Below are positions 12,483-38,625 of a stretch of 64,000 nucleotides of DNA, piece after piece (positions within the stretch are counted from its first letter, which is position 1; each line of letters starts with the position of its first letter). The position numbers and the translations under genes were made by a program. The DNA is from Ptychodera flava (taxonomy: Eukaryota > Hemichordata > Enteropneusta > Ptychoderidae). The stretch spans positions 10,459,861-10,523,860 of the forward strand of contig NC_091931.1 in assembly GCF_041260155.1 (NCBI RefSeq), given 5' to 3'. The notes under the pieces were generated by a model, which saw only the letters and a list, made by a program, of their open reading frames with translations, did no database searches and was not told the origin of the DNA.

Positions 12483-13373
12483 CTAACAATAGGTAATGGA
12501 ATCGCCTTCAGATATTTTATCATCACTTGGCTTGTCATCCGATATCTCCGACAGTATTTCTATGTAAGGCTCCGCTTGTTCAGACGAGTCCTCCTGCTCG
12601 CCCGGCACCGTCAATTCCCCGCCCTTGGGATTCTGGTTGTCGTAATCGATCGATTCTTCATCCTCGTTCCCCGGCTGTACATAACTAGATTCCTCGCCAT
12701 CGTCCTGGTTCTCGGGTTGAACGTAGTTACAGTCAGCAGGTACCGCGTCATCGGCAGCTTCCGTCTCTACTCCTTTCCCGCCAAGCCCACCTTCCATGGC
12801 GATGTATTCGAAGTTGTCTGGATTTGAGTTCTCGCCTTCTGATTGGCCATTGACGTTGACGTAACTGTTGGCAGGGGAACTGTTCGCTGCATCGTCGCCG
12901 GCAGTCATCTTTTGGTAGGAGTAGTCATTGTCATCCTCTGACAAAGGCCGTTCTCCATTCTGTTTAGTGCTTTCCTCGTTTGTGTCTCCCATATTTGACT
13001 TTAGAAGAGGTTGATATACCGCTGATGACTGCGCCCTCCCAGTTGGAATATCGTCCTGGGTTAGTCCATCTTTAAATTCGTCAAATCCCTCGCTAATAGA
13101 GGCATAGACTGGTTCGTCCGGCAGGGGCCGACACACTATATCCACATTGTAGCCAACTATATTCCTTCGTCTTGGTTTTCTCCTTCTCCTGTGATTTTTG
13201 AGAGAAATAATGTAAAAGTTGAATTAAAGTCGCCGATCACATCAAATGATTCCATGACCGATGTAATATGGATTTTCACATTGAAACGAAACGGTAGGCT
13301 AAAGTTGTTGCGTTTATTGCTATGGCAGATTTGTACATGTATATCGTATTGGCTGTTGAAATCCATAAATCTT

Positions 13374-13465
<92 letters not shown>

Positions 13466-13666
13466 AGTAGTTAAACAGTTTAAATTCACTGGGATGGAAA
13501 TAAATACAGCAATGGTGTAAAGTAACGTCATGCAAGTGCAAGCAATAGATCATTATGGGTTCTCTGTGATTGTGTCATATGAATGATAAAGATATGACAT
13601 CAGCAGGATTAGTTTATAACAATTAATATACAGCAAAGAAATAACATCATCAAAATCTCCTAGATG

Positions 13667-13742
<76 letters not shown>

Positions 13743-16700
13743 TAGTCGAAACTAATGAGGAAAATCACACAACTAAATCTGAGTGTCTCTACACTGCAAA
13801 TTTTTGGGGCTTGAAAAAATGACCCATGTGGGACTTGAACCTTATATAGCTTACTTATGAAAGCCCGACGTTTATTGCAACAATACAACTTAAATACACT
13901 TCATCAGAAATTTATATTCGATCTAGTGCTACTACTACAGCAACAAGTCACAGCTATCAGTAGTTTGGGCTATTCTTGTTTATAGGAAAATCGTAACACC
14001 GAAACTCTTCAGGTATTCGCCCTCGGAATCAAAAGAAAACAGACTTTTTTGCCTGGAGAGGCCTGGCGACACTTACCTCCGTCGTATCAAGCAGACAACG
14101 ATGATCACGACGACAATTACGACAGCAGTAGCTGCCGCAGCTATCAAACCACTATGAAGACTGCTCACTCCAGCCGTGGCGCCCTCTCTAGGTGCAGGGA
14201 CCATCGATGCATAGGTGACAAGACCCCTGGTGGTGCTCCCTCTTCGACTGACTTGTGACAGTGTCTTAGCCGGTGTTTCGGGTGAAGTACCGAGAGAGAT
14301 GTCGCCCACAGGAGTTGTGACTCTCACACTCTGCGTTGTTTTCTCCACTATGAATTTTAAAGAGAATCAAAACTGAGTAGATGGAAATATCATGTTATTT
14401 GAAACAAACACCAGCTCATCTATTTGCGATTTGCACATCAGAGTTTTGTAGAGTCATTATGGACAACATTTGATTACGTGAAAATATATAGTATTTTACG
14501 TGTACGTCTACAGTAGACAAAAGTACACTGTTATCCCCGTTGTACTTTGTAACTTTCGACAATTTTTCCAATCGAAATTTAACGTGGACTACGAGTGTTA
14601 ATACGTTCATTTGCCATTTGTTTAAAATTCTGAACTAATTGTCTTATGCTATAGGAAATACGTAATGTCAATTATCAATGGGTTTTTCTCTTTCTAAGTG
14701 TTTCAGTCGGTGGCAGACACCCTGACACTTTGAATACATTTTGGGACTTTACTCTAAAAACAGATTACTTACATCATTGGTCTTTTAAACAGTAGAGCTG
14801 AATTACCACAAAAAATACTCAACCTTACAAATTATCACAGATTTATTCAGTGTAATTTCGACAAGAGAAAATTCTGATATGAATACAGTTCACTCAAACA
14901 TCTACCAATTAATTTTGGCTCAGTCGGACATACTGCGCTCAGTTCTTTTTTCATCGATTTTCGAACAAACTTACCGGAGCAAACTTACTCTCCTAATATA
15001 GCAATCGGAACCGTCACAAAGAGCCTTCACACAATGTACTCCTGCAGCCTCGGAAGGCGTCGGATGCGTGACGGAAAACGCAGACGGCTTACCTGGTATG
15101 ACAGTTTGTCTGCTACCGTCGAGAAAGACCGCCGACGTTGGTTGCTCGTTATCGAAGGAAATGCTGCTAGATAAAATTGGGAATCCTCGATCAACCAGTT
15201 TGATTTGTTGGTCGTCCAAATCGCTGACAATGTAGTAGTCCTGAACAACATTCAAAAAGAGTACGAATATTCATCTAAGTATCCAGTCTCAACAGAACAC
15301 ACGTCACGCAATGCATCATGTTACAGTGAGGGTAGTGTTATTTGTTTACAGTATTTGTACGAGGTGAAAGATTATTATAGCAACTTTGAGGTTACATACC
15401 TGCAAACACGACATGTTTCATTATAAAACGTTCTGGGTCGACGTTTTACTTCCCTTCGATTAACAAAATTCGGCATGCGTAAAACGCCGTGTACACAGAA
15501 ATTTTCATAAAGTTCACTTAGTTACAACTTCGATATACATATTGTTGATAAAAAAGTAAGAATAAGTTGTAAACATAGTTACCCTTTGAGCGCCATAGTG
15601 ATTTTTTCAGCTTTTCTAAAATATACCCCAGTCAATTTTTACCGAAAGTTTGATAAAAAACTGTAGCAAATGAAATACGATGTCCATTTTGTCCAAAATT
15701 ATTAAAAGACTCACAGAAAAATTCATAAACATTGATAAAACGTTGCACTAAAATTTGGGTGGGAAAAATTACAGCACTCAAAAGGTTAAACTTGTGTATA
15801 TTCATAGACCACAGAGCCCTGTGCTATGGTATATTGGTGTCTGATTGGATAGCTGTTCTTTTTAACAAGGTATATGATCTACCAATATGCTAATGACCTA
15901 CCGATGTCAAATCAAGGTCAACCGGCGTCTTGTAGCTGTCATCTCCTGGATAATCAATGTGTGTTTCTGATCCATCCAAGTTGGCCGACAAATATGTCTT
16001 GTGAAACTGATCCAACCAAAATATTCTGAAATTTAAAACAGGAGAAATTATCTTTATAACTGCCAGTCTGAAATAACGTGCGTCTTCTCTGAAACAGCGT
16101 AAATAGTAAACATATACATAAAAAATCAGTTTAACCATTCAAGATTTTGGGTACATGGAAATTTGCATTTTGTACAGTCCATGTCTAGATATGGCAATAC
16201 GGGCGACATGTTCGCGAATGATCATATTGGTCAATGGCCCGGGATTCTATGAGTTTAGTAGTCGTATTGGTTTCAGTGATAACATCAAATATCAAATGGG
16301 TGAGTTATAAGATTTATGAATTAGACGATGATTGACGTGATATGACCTCTCGTCGGCAAAATATGTCTGTGAGACTGTGATGACATCAAGATTCGGAGTC
16401 GTTGAATGACTCAGGCGGGTCGTAGCTGAAAAGACAATTTTAAGAGATGTAATGTTTTCATGGGCCCAGCCGGCATACTGGACAAGAGTTGTCAACGTTG
16501 TGATACTGCAGATTTCGAATCAGTGTAATATTTAGAGAAGATAGGAATAACGTCATTTGGTGTCCATTTCATCATGATATTTATTATTATAAACAATGGA
16601 TTGCAGTGCCACTAAAGTAATTAACTAGACGCCATGTCGTTCCTATCTTCTCGAAATATCACACTGATTCAAAATCTGTAGTAATTGATAATATTGTCGT

Positions 16701-19700
16701 AAATTGGTATAAGCTTTACATTTAGATTTTAATTCAAACTTTACAAATTAAATGCAGTTACCGTTGTACTGATGTCAGATCAGACGACCTCTTGCTATAT
16801 CCAATGACAAGTCCAAGTGGTGTGTGTATTACTCCATGTGCAACACTCTCAGGACTGACGATGACTTTCCTGTTTTCTCCAAGCAGGCTGCTTCTTTCTA
16901 CCTTCGGTGAAGTCCCCTTACTACTCCAATATAAGTAACTACAGGGATTGAAACATAGAAAATACTGTTACCAGAAAATTGTTTTGGGGCAGTCACCTAC
17001 CTACCTACCTACCTACCTACCTACCTACCTACCTACCTACCTACCTACCTACCTACCTACCTACCTACCTATCTACCTACCTACCTACCTACCTACCTAC
17101 CTACCTACCTACCTACCTACCTACCTACCTATCTACCTACCTATCTACCTACCTACCTACCTACCTACATAGCCAGCAATAAACCCACCCATCCGCCTGC
17201 CTGCCTGCCTGCCTAACTGCCTACTTTTCTGTCTGCCGCCTGCATACATACATCGTGCACGCATGCACTCATGCACGCATGCACACACACATACGCACAC
17301 ACGCACATACATACATACATACATACATACATACATACATACATACATACATACATACACACATACATACACATACATACATACATACATACATACATAC
17401 ATACATACATACATACATACATACATACGTATGTACGTACGTAAGTACGTACGTACGTATGTATGTACGTACGTGCGTGCGTGCGTGCGTGGGTGGGTGC
17501 ATGCGTACGTACGTACGTCCATCATCCATCCATAAATCCATTCACCCAACGAACCAACCAACCGACCAACCATAATCTTTCCTGCCTTGCTCAATATAAC
17601 CTATGATGAAACAATGTAAAAACACGGGACTTCAGTCGGTGATAATACAAACGCATTAAATAAGTGGTTTAATTGGGGGAAAAAAGCTTTTCTGTAGCTG
17701 CGAATGAGCAATATTTTGTTTGCGGCGTGACCATGAAGGGGTAACGGCCGCTACATTAAACGTTATCACGTGGTTCTATCTCAAACTATAGCACGTGACC
17801 TTAACTTCGCGTATTCACTTCTAAATTTTCTCTTCATAATGATTTTATTATGATTTTTCCGTAATCATGAGGCATCAAACAACTATCAGAATCTGCTACT
17901 TTGCACAATTTGGATGCAACATCACGCCATTTACAAGACGATAGATGGCTTGCAGTAATGATGCCAGTCCTCTTACAGTGCTAGTCGGAAACTGCTATAG
18001 TAATACCCGCTATCCGTTTTTAAGAGAGAAGTATCTCCAAGATCAAGTGACAGCAAAATAACAAACAAAAAATGCTGGAAAAAAGGAACTGTGCTCGTAA
18101 AAGTCGAATTCCTTAGAACCGCGGAAGATCGTAAAGATCTCCGGGACTGACGGTTTCACAATACACGGAAGCGGAATATTGTCCACTTACCCGAAGCTAG
18201 GTTCTACGGCCAAGGATGACACGTTGTCGACGTCAGTGACAACCGGATGGCAGTACCCCGTGTAATTGCAAACCATTATCCTCTGATTGGCTGAATCGGC
18301 GAAATAAACATTATGTGCCGACCAGTCAACGGCCACATCTTCCAGAGAGCTTGCCGTCTCATGGTACAGCGTTTCCAGGCTGCCGTCAAGCAGCGACAAC
18401 TTCACAACGTCGTTACGCAATGTGTCGGCCCAAAACAGAAGAGACTGCTCAAAGTCGTAGCTTATGCCGATTTTCCTAGAAGACAGATCTTCAGATAATA
18501 TTAACGAGTCTAAATTATCACTCTGTTGATATATGGAACTGATATCTCCAGCGATGTAACGAATGTATGAAGTCTGGTTGGAAGCTTCATATACTGCGAT
18601 AAGTAGTCCTGGTGACGTCACACTCTGACCTGATATAACTGAAGAGAAAATGACGTGACGTCATCGTGTTAGTAGGCCGACTTGACAACAGTGCACTCTT
18701 AACTTTTTCAGTGTACTACAGTTTGTGGATATCATCATTAATATCATATGTAAATGTAAATGTTTAAGGATATTACAAGGAATCGAAAGGTCCGTAGGTT
18801 TACAATATTGGATTCAACTCATGAATCTAATGAGAGTGTCAGAAATACAAGGAATTTGTCATCAGGCTTGTTTACATGTTTCTGTACTGACATAACTCTA
18901 TAGCAGGTTGTCCGATGCCGCTGGAGGGATAGATCGGACAATTCAAACGAGACAAGAAACTACAAGACAACAAAAATAGTTGAAATTTTTGTTTATTCGT
19001 TTTACTGACATGTCTTTAAGTGTCATAAACAGTCCGCGATTGAAGTTTGTCAAACCGAGCTGTTGTCGTACACTGGCAGGTAGATAGGAATTGCCAGGTC
19101 AGCTGTAAGCCGCGTGACACTCATTGGTATAAACCTGACGTGAATTTTAAGGAGGGGTCACATGAAGGGAGTGACTGGTCAGGTAACCCCTATGAAGCCA
19201 TGCTATGAGCTGGCACTCTTGAGAGCAGTATCTGCCGACTCACGCAATACACTTATTTGGAGTTCAGAGACACCCCATACATTCGGTATTATTGTCGTGT
19301 CATGCTTCTACTTTCCCACTGAATCCTTTATCTGCATATTGTGAATCTTAATTTAAGTATTTCACACCAATTTACACTTCATGTTTGTTTATTTCTAAGA
19401 TTGCTGCAGCGACCGGCGACGATTCTTGGTTGCCATCGTGATTTTGAGCTATGCCTAGCAAGTCGACGCGGTTTATTATGGTTCTTTTGGTGTCCTTGAA
19501 ACAAGCAACTTCCTGGTTGATTGACCTTCAAGTAAATATTCCATCATATCGACTACTTCACACAAACAACTTCTTTACTCATAAAGCTGTGTTGTCTCTG
19601 TCTTCAGTATGTCTGTTTGTCGTTTATTGTACGGACCTGTGTCTGTGTGCAGCTTATGCTAACAATAAAACTCCGGTGCGTGAAATGAGGTCAGCTGTGT

Positions 19701-20379
19701 GTATGAACTTTAATAGAGTTCAACACCGAGCGACCACGTAGCGCAAGCAAACAGGTTATTATTTATAATGACACGCTGTAATCTATCATTGAATGAAAGA
19801 CGTATAAGTAAACGTAGAATGTGAAACTCGTAAAGCAGTTTTTATTTTCCGCTAAACAATGATCTTTTGAATTATCTACAAATGCAGGATTTTTTCATAA
19901 TAGTAACTGGAGGAGTGCACCTCACTTTAAGTTACCTCACAAAATCCGTATATGGCCATCCGCTGATAACATATAAACTAACGCATTTTTTGTGAACTCG
20001 GACCACGCAATAATTGAGTCGGTGCTTTCAACAAATTGTAGTCAGATTGAAAAACAAATTAGCCAACTGCACGGCCTTTTTACAGATTTGAGACTCTCGA
20101 GTTCAAGTTTTGAATCGACCGATGTTACACTTCGTTCGAAGGTGAAGGTTAACATACTATGGTGAGATCTGTCTTTATGGTCAGGAAGGCGTGATCAGCG
20201 TAACGTTTAATTCCGAAGAGTACAAATGTTACCGTATGACTTGTCAAGGTTTCCAACGACTGAAATAAAAACGCCATACCTGCAGCCTACCGACTTAACT
20301 TACCTGTGAACAACAGAGGGACCATTGTTGAAATGTACACCATTCCAATCCCGCATGGACCACTACCTCTTCCACACAT
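12483..20379 (-). CDS. Single-pass receptor: signal peptide, one YWTD beta-propeller, TM helix, tyrosine-motif tail
   Basis: Seven coding exons, all GT-AG: 20379-20304, 18629-18191, 16939-16762, 16025-15902, 15240-14989, 14330-14077, 13188-12483 (about 675 aa). Exon 1 encodes [12 protein letters not shown] then a hydrophobic signal segment. Exons 2-5 encode a six-bladed LDL-receptor class B propeller, with [43 protein letters not shown] and [21 protein letters not shown] short Cys-containing linker follows. Exon 6 has the TM helix ([19 protein letters not shown]) and RRR stop-transfer. Exon 7 is a ~235-residue acidic tail with YQKM, YVNV, YIAM, YVQP twice, YDN and YIEI. There are no LDL-A modules, no full EGF module and no NPxY. 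Exon 3 has one base too many near 16919-16922, breaking the frame between YWSS and KGTSP (assembly error or lesion). The exon 6 acceptor at 14330 was chosen for phase; TAG at 14348-14350 is out of phase. Confidence 0.82.
13375..13460. repeat. (AC)n-(AT)n microsatellite in a receptor intron
   Basis: Uninterrupted CA run passing directly into an AT run, in the intron before the last receptor exon. Confidence 0.95.
13671..13739. repeat. (AT)n microsatellite
   Basis: About 34 uninterrupted TA units in the same intron as the CA/TA repeat. Confidence 0.95.
16506..16681. mobile_element. ~176 bp mariner-type MITE (inverted repeat, TA flanks)
   Basis: The arms begin CTGCAGATTTCGAATCAGTG and, from the other end, CTACAGATTTTGAATCAGTG. 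They stay similar through ATATTT.GAGAAGATAGGAA for about 48 bp, separated by roughly 80 bp. A TA dinucleotide lies immediately outside each end, as expected for Tc1/mariner insertion. It lies in a receptor intron and has no coding capacity. Confidence 0.75.
16998..17515. repeat. Composite tetranucleotide satellite (CTAC, CTGC, ACAT, ACGT)
   Basis: (CTAC)n at 16998-17168, CTGC units near 17197-17215, (ACAT)n with CACA interruptions at 17288-17430, then a self-complementary ACGT/GTAC-rich segment to about 17515. It lies in the intron between receptor exons 2 and 3 and produces many spurious open frames (YLPT, MYVC, IHTY repeats). Confidence 0.95.
20304..20379 (-). CDS. Exon 1 of the YWTD receptor (start codon and signal peptide)
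   Basis: ATG at 20379-20377 and donor GTAAGT immediately after 20304. The exon ends with one base (G), which joins GT of exon 2 to make Gly, so the phase agrees. The peptide runs [20 protein letters not shown] then PLLFTG: a plausible signal peptide, with the mature N-terminus near the exon 1/2 junction. Included separately because it is too short to stand out in an ORF scan. Confidence 0.75.
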
Positions 20380-20992
20380 AATTAAAACAAATTGCTTCAC
20401 CGATTAATCTCTTCAACAAGTAAGTAAGGTCATGTAGAAAGAGTCAAAGACTCATTTGATCTCAACTCGCGTCTGCTTGAGCTGTAAAGAAGCGAACAAC
20501 TCGACAAGTCGACCTAAGTCCGGTGATGATGACGTCACAAAACCGGTATTCTTAGTAAAGGGCAAAGGGTAGGTGACTATTTACATTTGAAAGGTGTGTG
20601 TGTACGCCTGGTCAAAGGATGACCTTGGTAAAATAGCGGCGTTACATGTTATGACACATTGGGAAATATAGTTAAATTGTTGAGATCTAGTATGGCAAGC
20701 TCATTCTCCGAATTTGCCGACCGGAAGCCCGTTTGAACGCTCAAGCTAAAGATTTGCATTTCCTCGCTTGTACAAATATTTGAGGACCCCTATCTTTAGT
20801 AACTTTAGGGAACGAAACATTTGAACAATGGACGCCAGCAATATTTTTACTTTCGGTCGGTCTTCTGTCACCGGTAATTGCTCCATTTAAGTGAAAGGGT
20901 AGGTCGAATTGTTCGGGCTGGAAATTTTGTAAACTCGATGGTGTCCGGAACAAAAGCCACCTGCGACCCAATCGGTCAACAGGACATTCAGA

Positions 20993-21006
20993 TATAGATA
21001 TATATA

Positions 21007-21045
<39 letters not shown>
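20993..21045. repeat. (AT)n microsatellite
   Basis: Nearly pure TA run. Confidence 0.9.
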
Positions 21046-21504
21046 TACCTTAAGTATCCCTTCGTAACCCTCATATTTACATATACATACATACATGATC
21101 GCTTCCCTTCTCCGAAAAAAATGTCGTCGAATTTCATGATCGGATCATAGAATCGCTAGAAAATACAGTATTTTTAGTTTTAAACACAATAAAGGAAATT
21201 ATGCGAGTTCACCGAAAGTCATATTTGCTATGCGATCGACTAAAATGACAAAATACCCATGATTCAAAGTAACACCTTTAATGCTACTCTCATTGGGCTT
21301 TGATGATCTCCATCCATGTCATCACTATTATCTGTCGTTACGTCACAGTTTCACTTTCATCACTACTGTACAAGGAGCCAACAATGCCACTCAGGAGAAG
21401 ATCACCTACGCAAATCGCACCCATTGTCACTGCAACGCCATCACTTGCGTGACGTCTCTGAGTCAATTTGAGCTAGGGCAAAAGAGTCCATCCATCAATA
21501 AATC

Positions 21505-21611
21505 AGTCTGTCTGTCTGTCTGCCTGCCTGTCTGTCTGTCTATCTACCTACCTAACCACCTACCTACCTACTTACCTACGTAGTACGTACCTGCATATCT
21601 ATCTATCTATA

Positions 21612-21648
<37 letters not shown>

Positions 21649-21692
21649 CAACAAGTTCGATCGTTTCATGCATTTTGCAGTTGTTGTTGTTG

Positions 21693-21729
<37 letters not shown>

Positions 21730-21730
21730 G
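21505..21730. repeat. Compound TCTG / CTAC / TATC and (TTG)n microsatellites
   Basis: Three tetranucleotide runs in succession, then a (TTG)n run from about 21679 to 21730. Confidence 0.9.
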
Positions 21731-23023
21731 AACAATGTATGCAATGATATGATATTATCACCAGTCAATTAAGATTTTGGCACTCATGTCTATTCTGCCA
21801 GAGTACACAATGTTTTCTAGCTGAGGCTATTTCGAGTTGGAAGGGTGAAACGTAACAGCTGTCCCGTAAGTGACGAATGACTAGGCAGTCAGGTTCCACC
21901 GCTTGTCAGCGCAGCGATTAATTTATATTTGAGCCCCGGCGTGAATTTCAAAGCACGATAGACATTAACAACGAAGTTTAAAGAAATTGTCGGTTATGCG
22001 GACGGATATCTCGTCGACATTTTTGAGTTGCTAGTATTGTCTTCCTTGACGAATGTCAGATACCACGTTGGTTTCCGCTCTATGTACACACACACAAAAG
22101 CAAGTCACACTGCATCTATTTACAAATCTTTGTTGGTTCGTTTCTTCTTTTATTTTTTCATTCATTTCTAAATAATTTTCTTCTCATTGTAGACATCAGT
22201 GATCGTTCATATTCACGTGGATGTCGAGCAATTCTACCCATATAATGGAAAAACAATTTTCAATAATAATTACAATAAAGGCAGTCCCCTCGAAAAGTCA
22301 ACTGTACAGTACTTTACGTAATACACTCTTGTAAATTTTTACAAAGATAAAGATACATTTGGCAAATTCTCTCAATAAAGTTATCATTGGTATCATATAG
22401 GGTTCTATGGGTTCATCAACAAAGTCTTTTGTTTATGATGATCAATTTATTCAGATCCGTCATTGGACACACTATGGGATATACTACAGTCAAATGTTAT
22501 ATCTAGAAGTCTGAGAAAAAGATCCAAGGATTGGATAGGCCCTTTCATATACTTTTAACAATCTTCATGACATATTTTGGTAAAGTAAGCCTATCTTATG
22601 CATATACGGCACCTGTTAGTATAATGCAATTCCACTAATCGGGATTCGAGACTGTAAACTTGGCACTTGGCCAATAGACTGGACCTCCTAATTATGATGT
22701 ATTGACGGGAGAATACTTCATTTACACCAAATAATGTGTCATGTGACGTCAGATCGACGCGCATAAACGAGCTATGAAGTTGCCGTTCTTATTGTGAGTC
22801 TGTCATACCAGCGGATGATGGCGAGTTTTTCTCGCATAGGCAACATGACGAGATCTTTCGAGAAGAAAATATAATTACTTTCAATCTTTTACAACGCATA
22901 AGATAGGAAACGTTGAAATTTTGCACGCTTCTAGAGATTCATTGTCGGTTTGACTCCGTTAAAGACGTCAGGGTGCCTCCTAGCCACATTCCGAAGACCA
23001 AAATGATAACTGACGAGAAGTGC

Positions 23024-36534
<13,511 letters not shown>

Positions 36535-38625
36535 TTTTTGAAGGTCTAATTGCAAGTGATTGACTTAGGGCAACTAAACATCATGGTGAACCTACGAATA
36601 AGCCAGTTCGATCAATTCTAAAAGCAAGACGGCCATAATATACCACTTGTTGTGGAAGAATGCTTTAGCTCTCGTCTCAGCGTGAAGACACGTAGCCTTC
36701 CCCTAAAGTCCCGTCTTTGCTATGCATGTTTTAAGCGTCACAAAGACAGCTATTTGTTTTGGTATCGATTCATTTGTTCGTCCTTCTATCGCTCATCACC
36801 CTGGTTTACTTTCTCATGACGTCATATAGTCAAGTTTTCCCCTTGCTCCAAGATCGTCTGATCCGCACACCGATTTGACTGTAGGACTTGTTGAGTTTTC
36901 GTAAAGCACAAATTACACCATTGAGTATGTAACGGTAGGGTCCTAAATGCTACAACGCACGCACTATTAGCCTGTATTTAAAAGTCTTCATCTCCGAGAA
37001 TTTCAAAGTTTACACGCCGAGGGCCACGCAATTTACAACTCTCGGCTGATGAGCAAACACAGGTTACTGTATTTTAAAACAACCAAATACCGCCATTATT
37101 TAGGTCGATACGTCACCTTGCTTATAATGCTAAAATCACCAATTTAATCCTGTCGAAGATGTTGTTCCTACGGATCAATTCCAACTTTACTTTGTATTCA
37201 GAACCAAGGCTAATCGTATTAATCGGCTTCCATTTTTCGGGTTTCAGACATGAGGAATGCCAAAGGTATTTCGTTGTCACGTCTACAAATTTCAAAATTA
37301 AGTCGGTTGCCAAAACAGAAGTTAAACCACCACAGAGGAAATGATTAATTATTCATTTCGACATTTTCTCACTGGTCTGGGAGTTCTTTTCATTGTATAC
37401 ATGATGTATTGGGAAAATTTGTATGAGTTTTGTTCCAAAATTTCGCTCTTTGATTTTGTTAGGTCCAGGGAAGACGAAATTACAAATATCATAGGGTATC
37501 GGACCTTTGAGAGTGAGAAACAAGCTTTAGTCCCCTGTCAGGAATTGAACCGAAGCCATGTTGGGGCTAGCCCTGTGTCAACATCTTGACGAAACATCCA
37601 TTAGTGCCTAAACAAATCGAACAGTAGGTGTTATTAGGCAAGCACTTGAACACTGAACTTTGTGCCAAAAGTTGTTATTAGACACGTTTCGTGTTTATCC
37701 GGGCTAACAGGAAGCATGGTCACGGATAAGGTGTAATGTTGTGAAAACAAATGAATGACATAAACGTGACCGTCAAAAAGTTACACAACACAATTGTGTT
37801 AACCAATGGTTGATTCGCAGACTATTCCTGTTTGACGTCATCAAGTGTAGAACAAGGTTCTGGTGAATTGCTGCTTCTCTGTGAGAGGTATTCCAATCTG
37901 GTAGTGCGGAATTCATTTTGGCATACCAACGTTGCATTGGCCAGGTGATGAATTTTAACATGCAAAATGCTTCTTCAAAGAGACAACTGAGAAAATTTCT
38001 CATCGGCCGAATAAGTCCTAATTGTAGAATAAGAATATATTTGAATTCATTTAAATAATATTGATGCCACAACGTGTTATTGCTTGAGGTCCTGTCTATC
38101 GGCTGCGCCACTGTTTATTCTTGTAGAAATGGTAATTGATAGTAATTACGCATTACAGGTGGAATTATCCCATTAAAATTGCAATTGAAGCGATACGTTT
38201 ATTGTACCTTAAATTAAAATGAACAATTACATTTCAGTTTCCCACTAGTATATTCGCAAACGAAAGTATCAAAGAATTTAATGAATTATTTCATTTAAGT
38301 ACACAGCGATGACCCTGTTTCTGATGATGAAGTTGTAGCACTACAGGCACAGAATGTGGTAAAATAGATAAAAAAATTAATTGATGAAGATGTGTCATGT
38401 TTCAATATTAAATACGAAAGATCCGAATTAAAACCCCGGGAACAGTCGGTGATTTCTTCGGTCCTGTGCAGTTATTTCCAAAATTCGAGAAGACTCGTGC
38501 TTTGAGTTGACTCCGATTTGATTTTATTCACAACCTTCTTCGTGTTGAGGCATAAACGGCGTTATAAACACGGATATCCGTTCAACAGAGGGGTGTAATC
38601 AGCTGGTCCATGGGTGGCGCTGTCT
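36535..38625. other. Spacer between channel genes 1 and 2
   Basis: Holds the promoter of gene 1 and the 3' UTR of gene 2. No exon recognised. A B-box-like motif (complement of GAATTGAACC, near 37539-37552) hints at an old tRNA-derived repeat but has no clear A box. Confidence 0.4.

Larger units (their letters stand above)
20380..23023. other. Spacer between the receptor 5' end and channel gene 1 3' end
   Basis: The two genes are in the same orientation, so this holds the receptor promoter and the channel 3' UTR. Microsatellites occur at 20993-21045 (AT), 21505-21648 (TCTG/CTAC/TATC mixtures) and 21679-21730 (TTG). No exon was recognised. Confidence 0.5.

Noticed and set aside
13157-13888. 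IYIY-rich open frames on both strands
   Set aside because: Translations of the CA/TA microsatellites.
16998-17170. Regular array considered as CRISPR-like
   Set aside because: Simple tetranucleotide repeat in a eukaryotic intron, without spacers.
16948-17594. Open frames with YLPT, MYVC and IHTY repeats
   Set aside because: Translations of the CTAC and ACAT arrays.
36535-36555. Earlier start for channel gene 1
   Set aside because: The earlier codon is TTG. The ATG at 36534 gives MWAEKTKIHAI, matching the gene 2 start.
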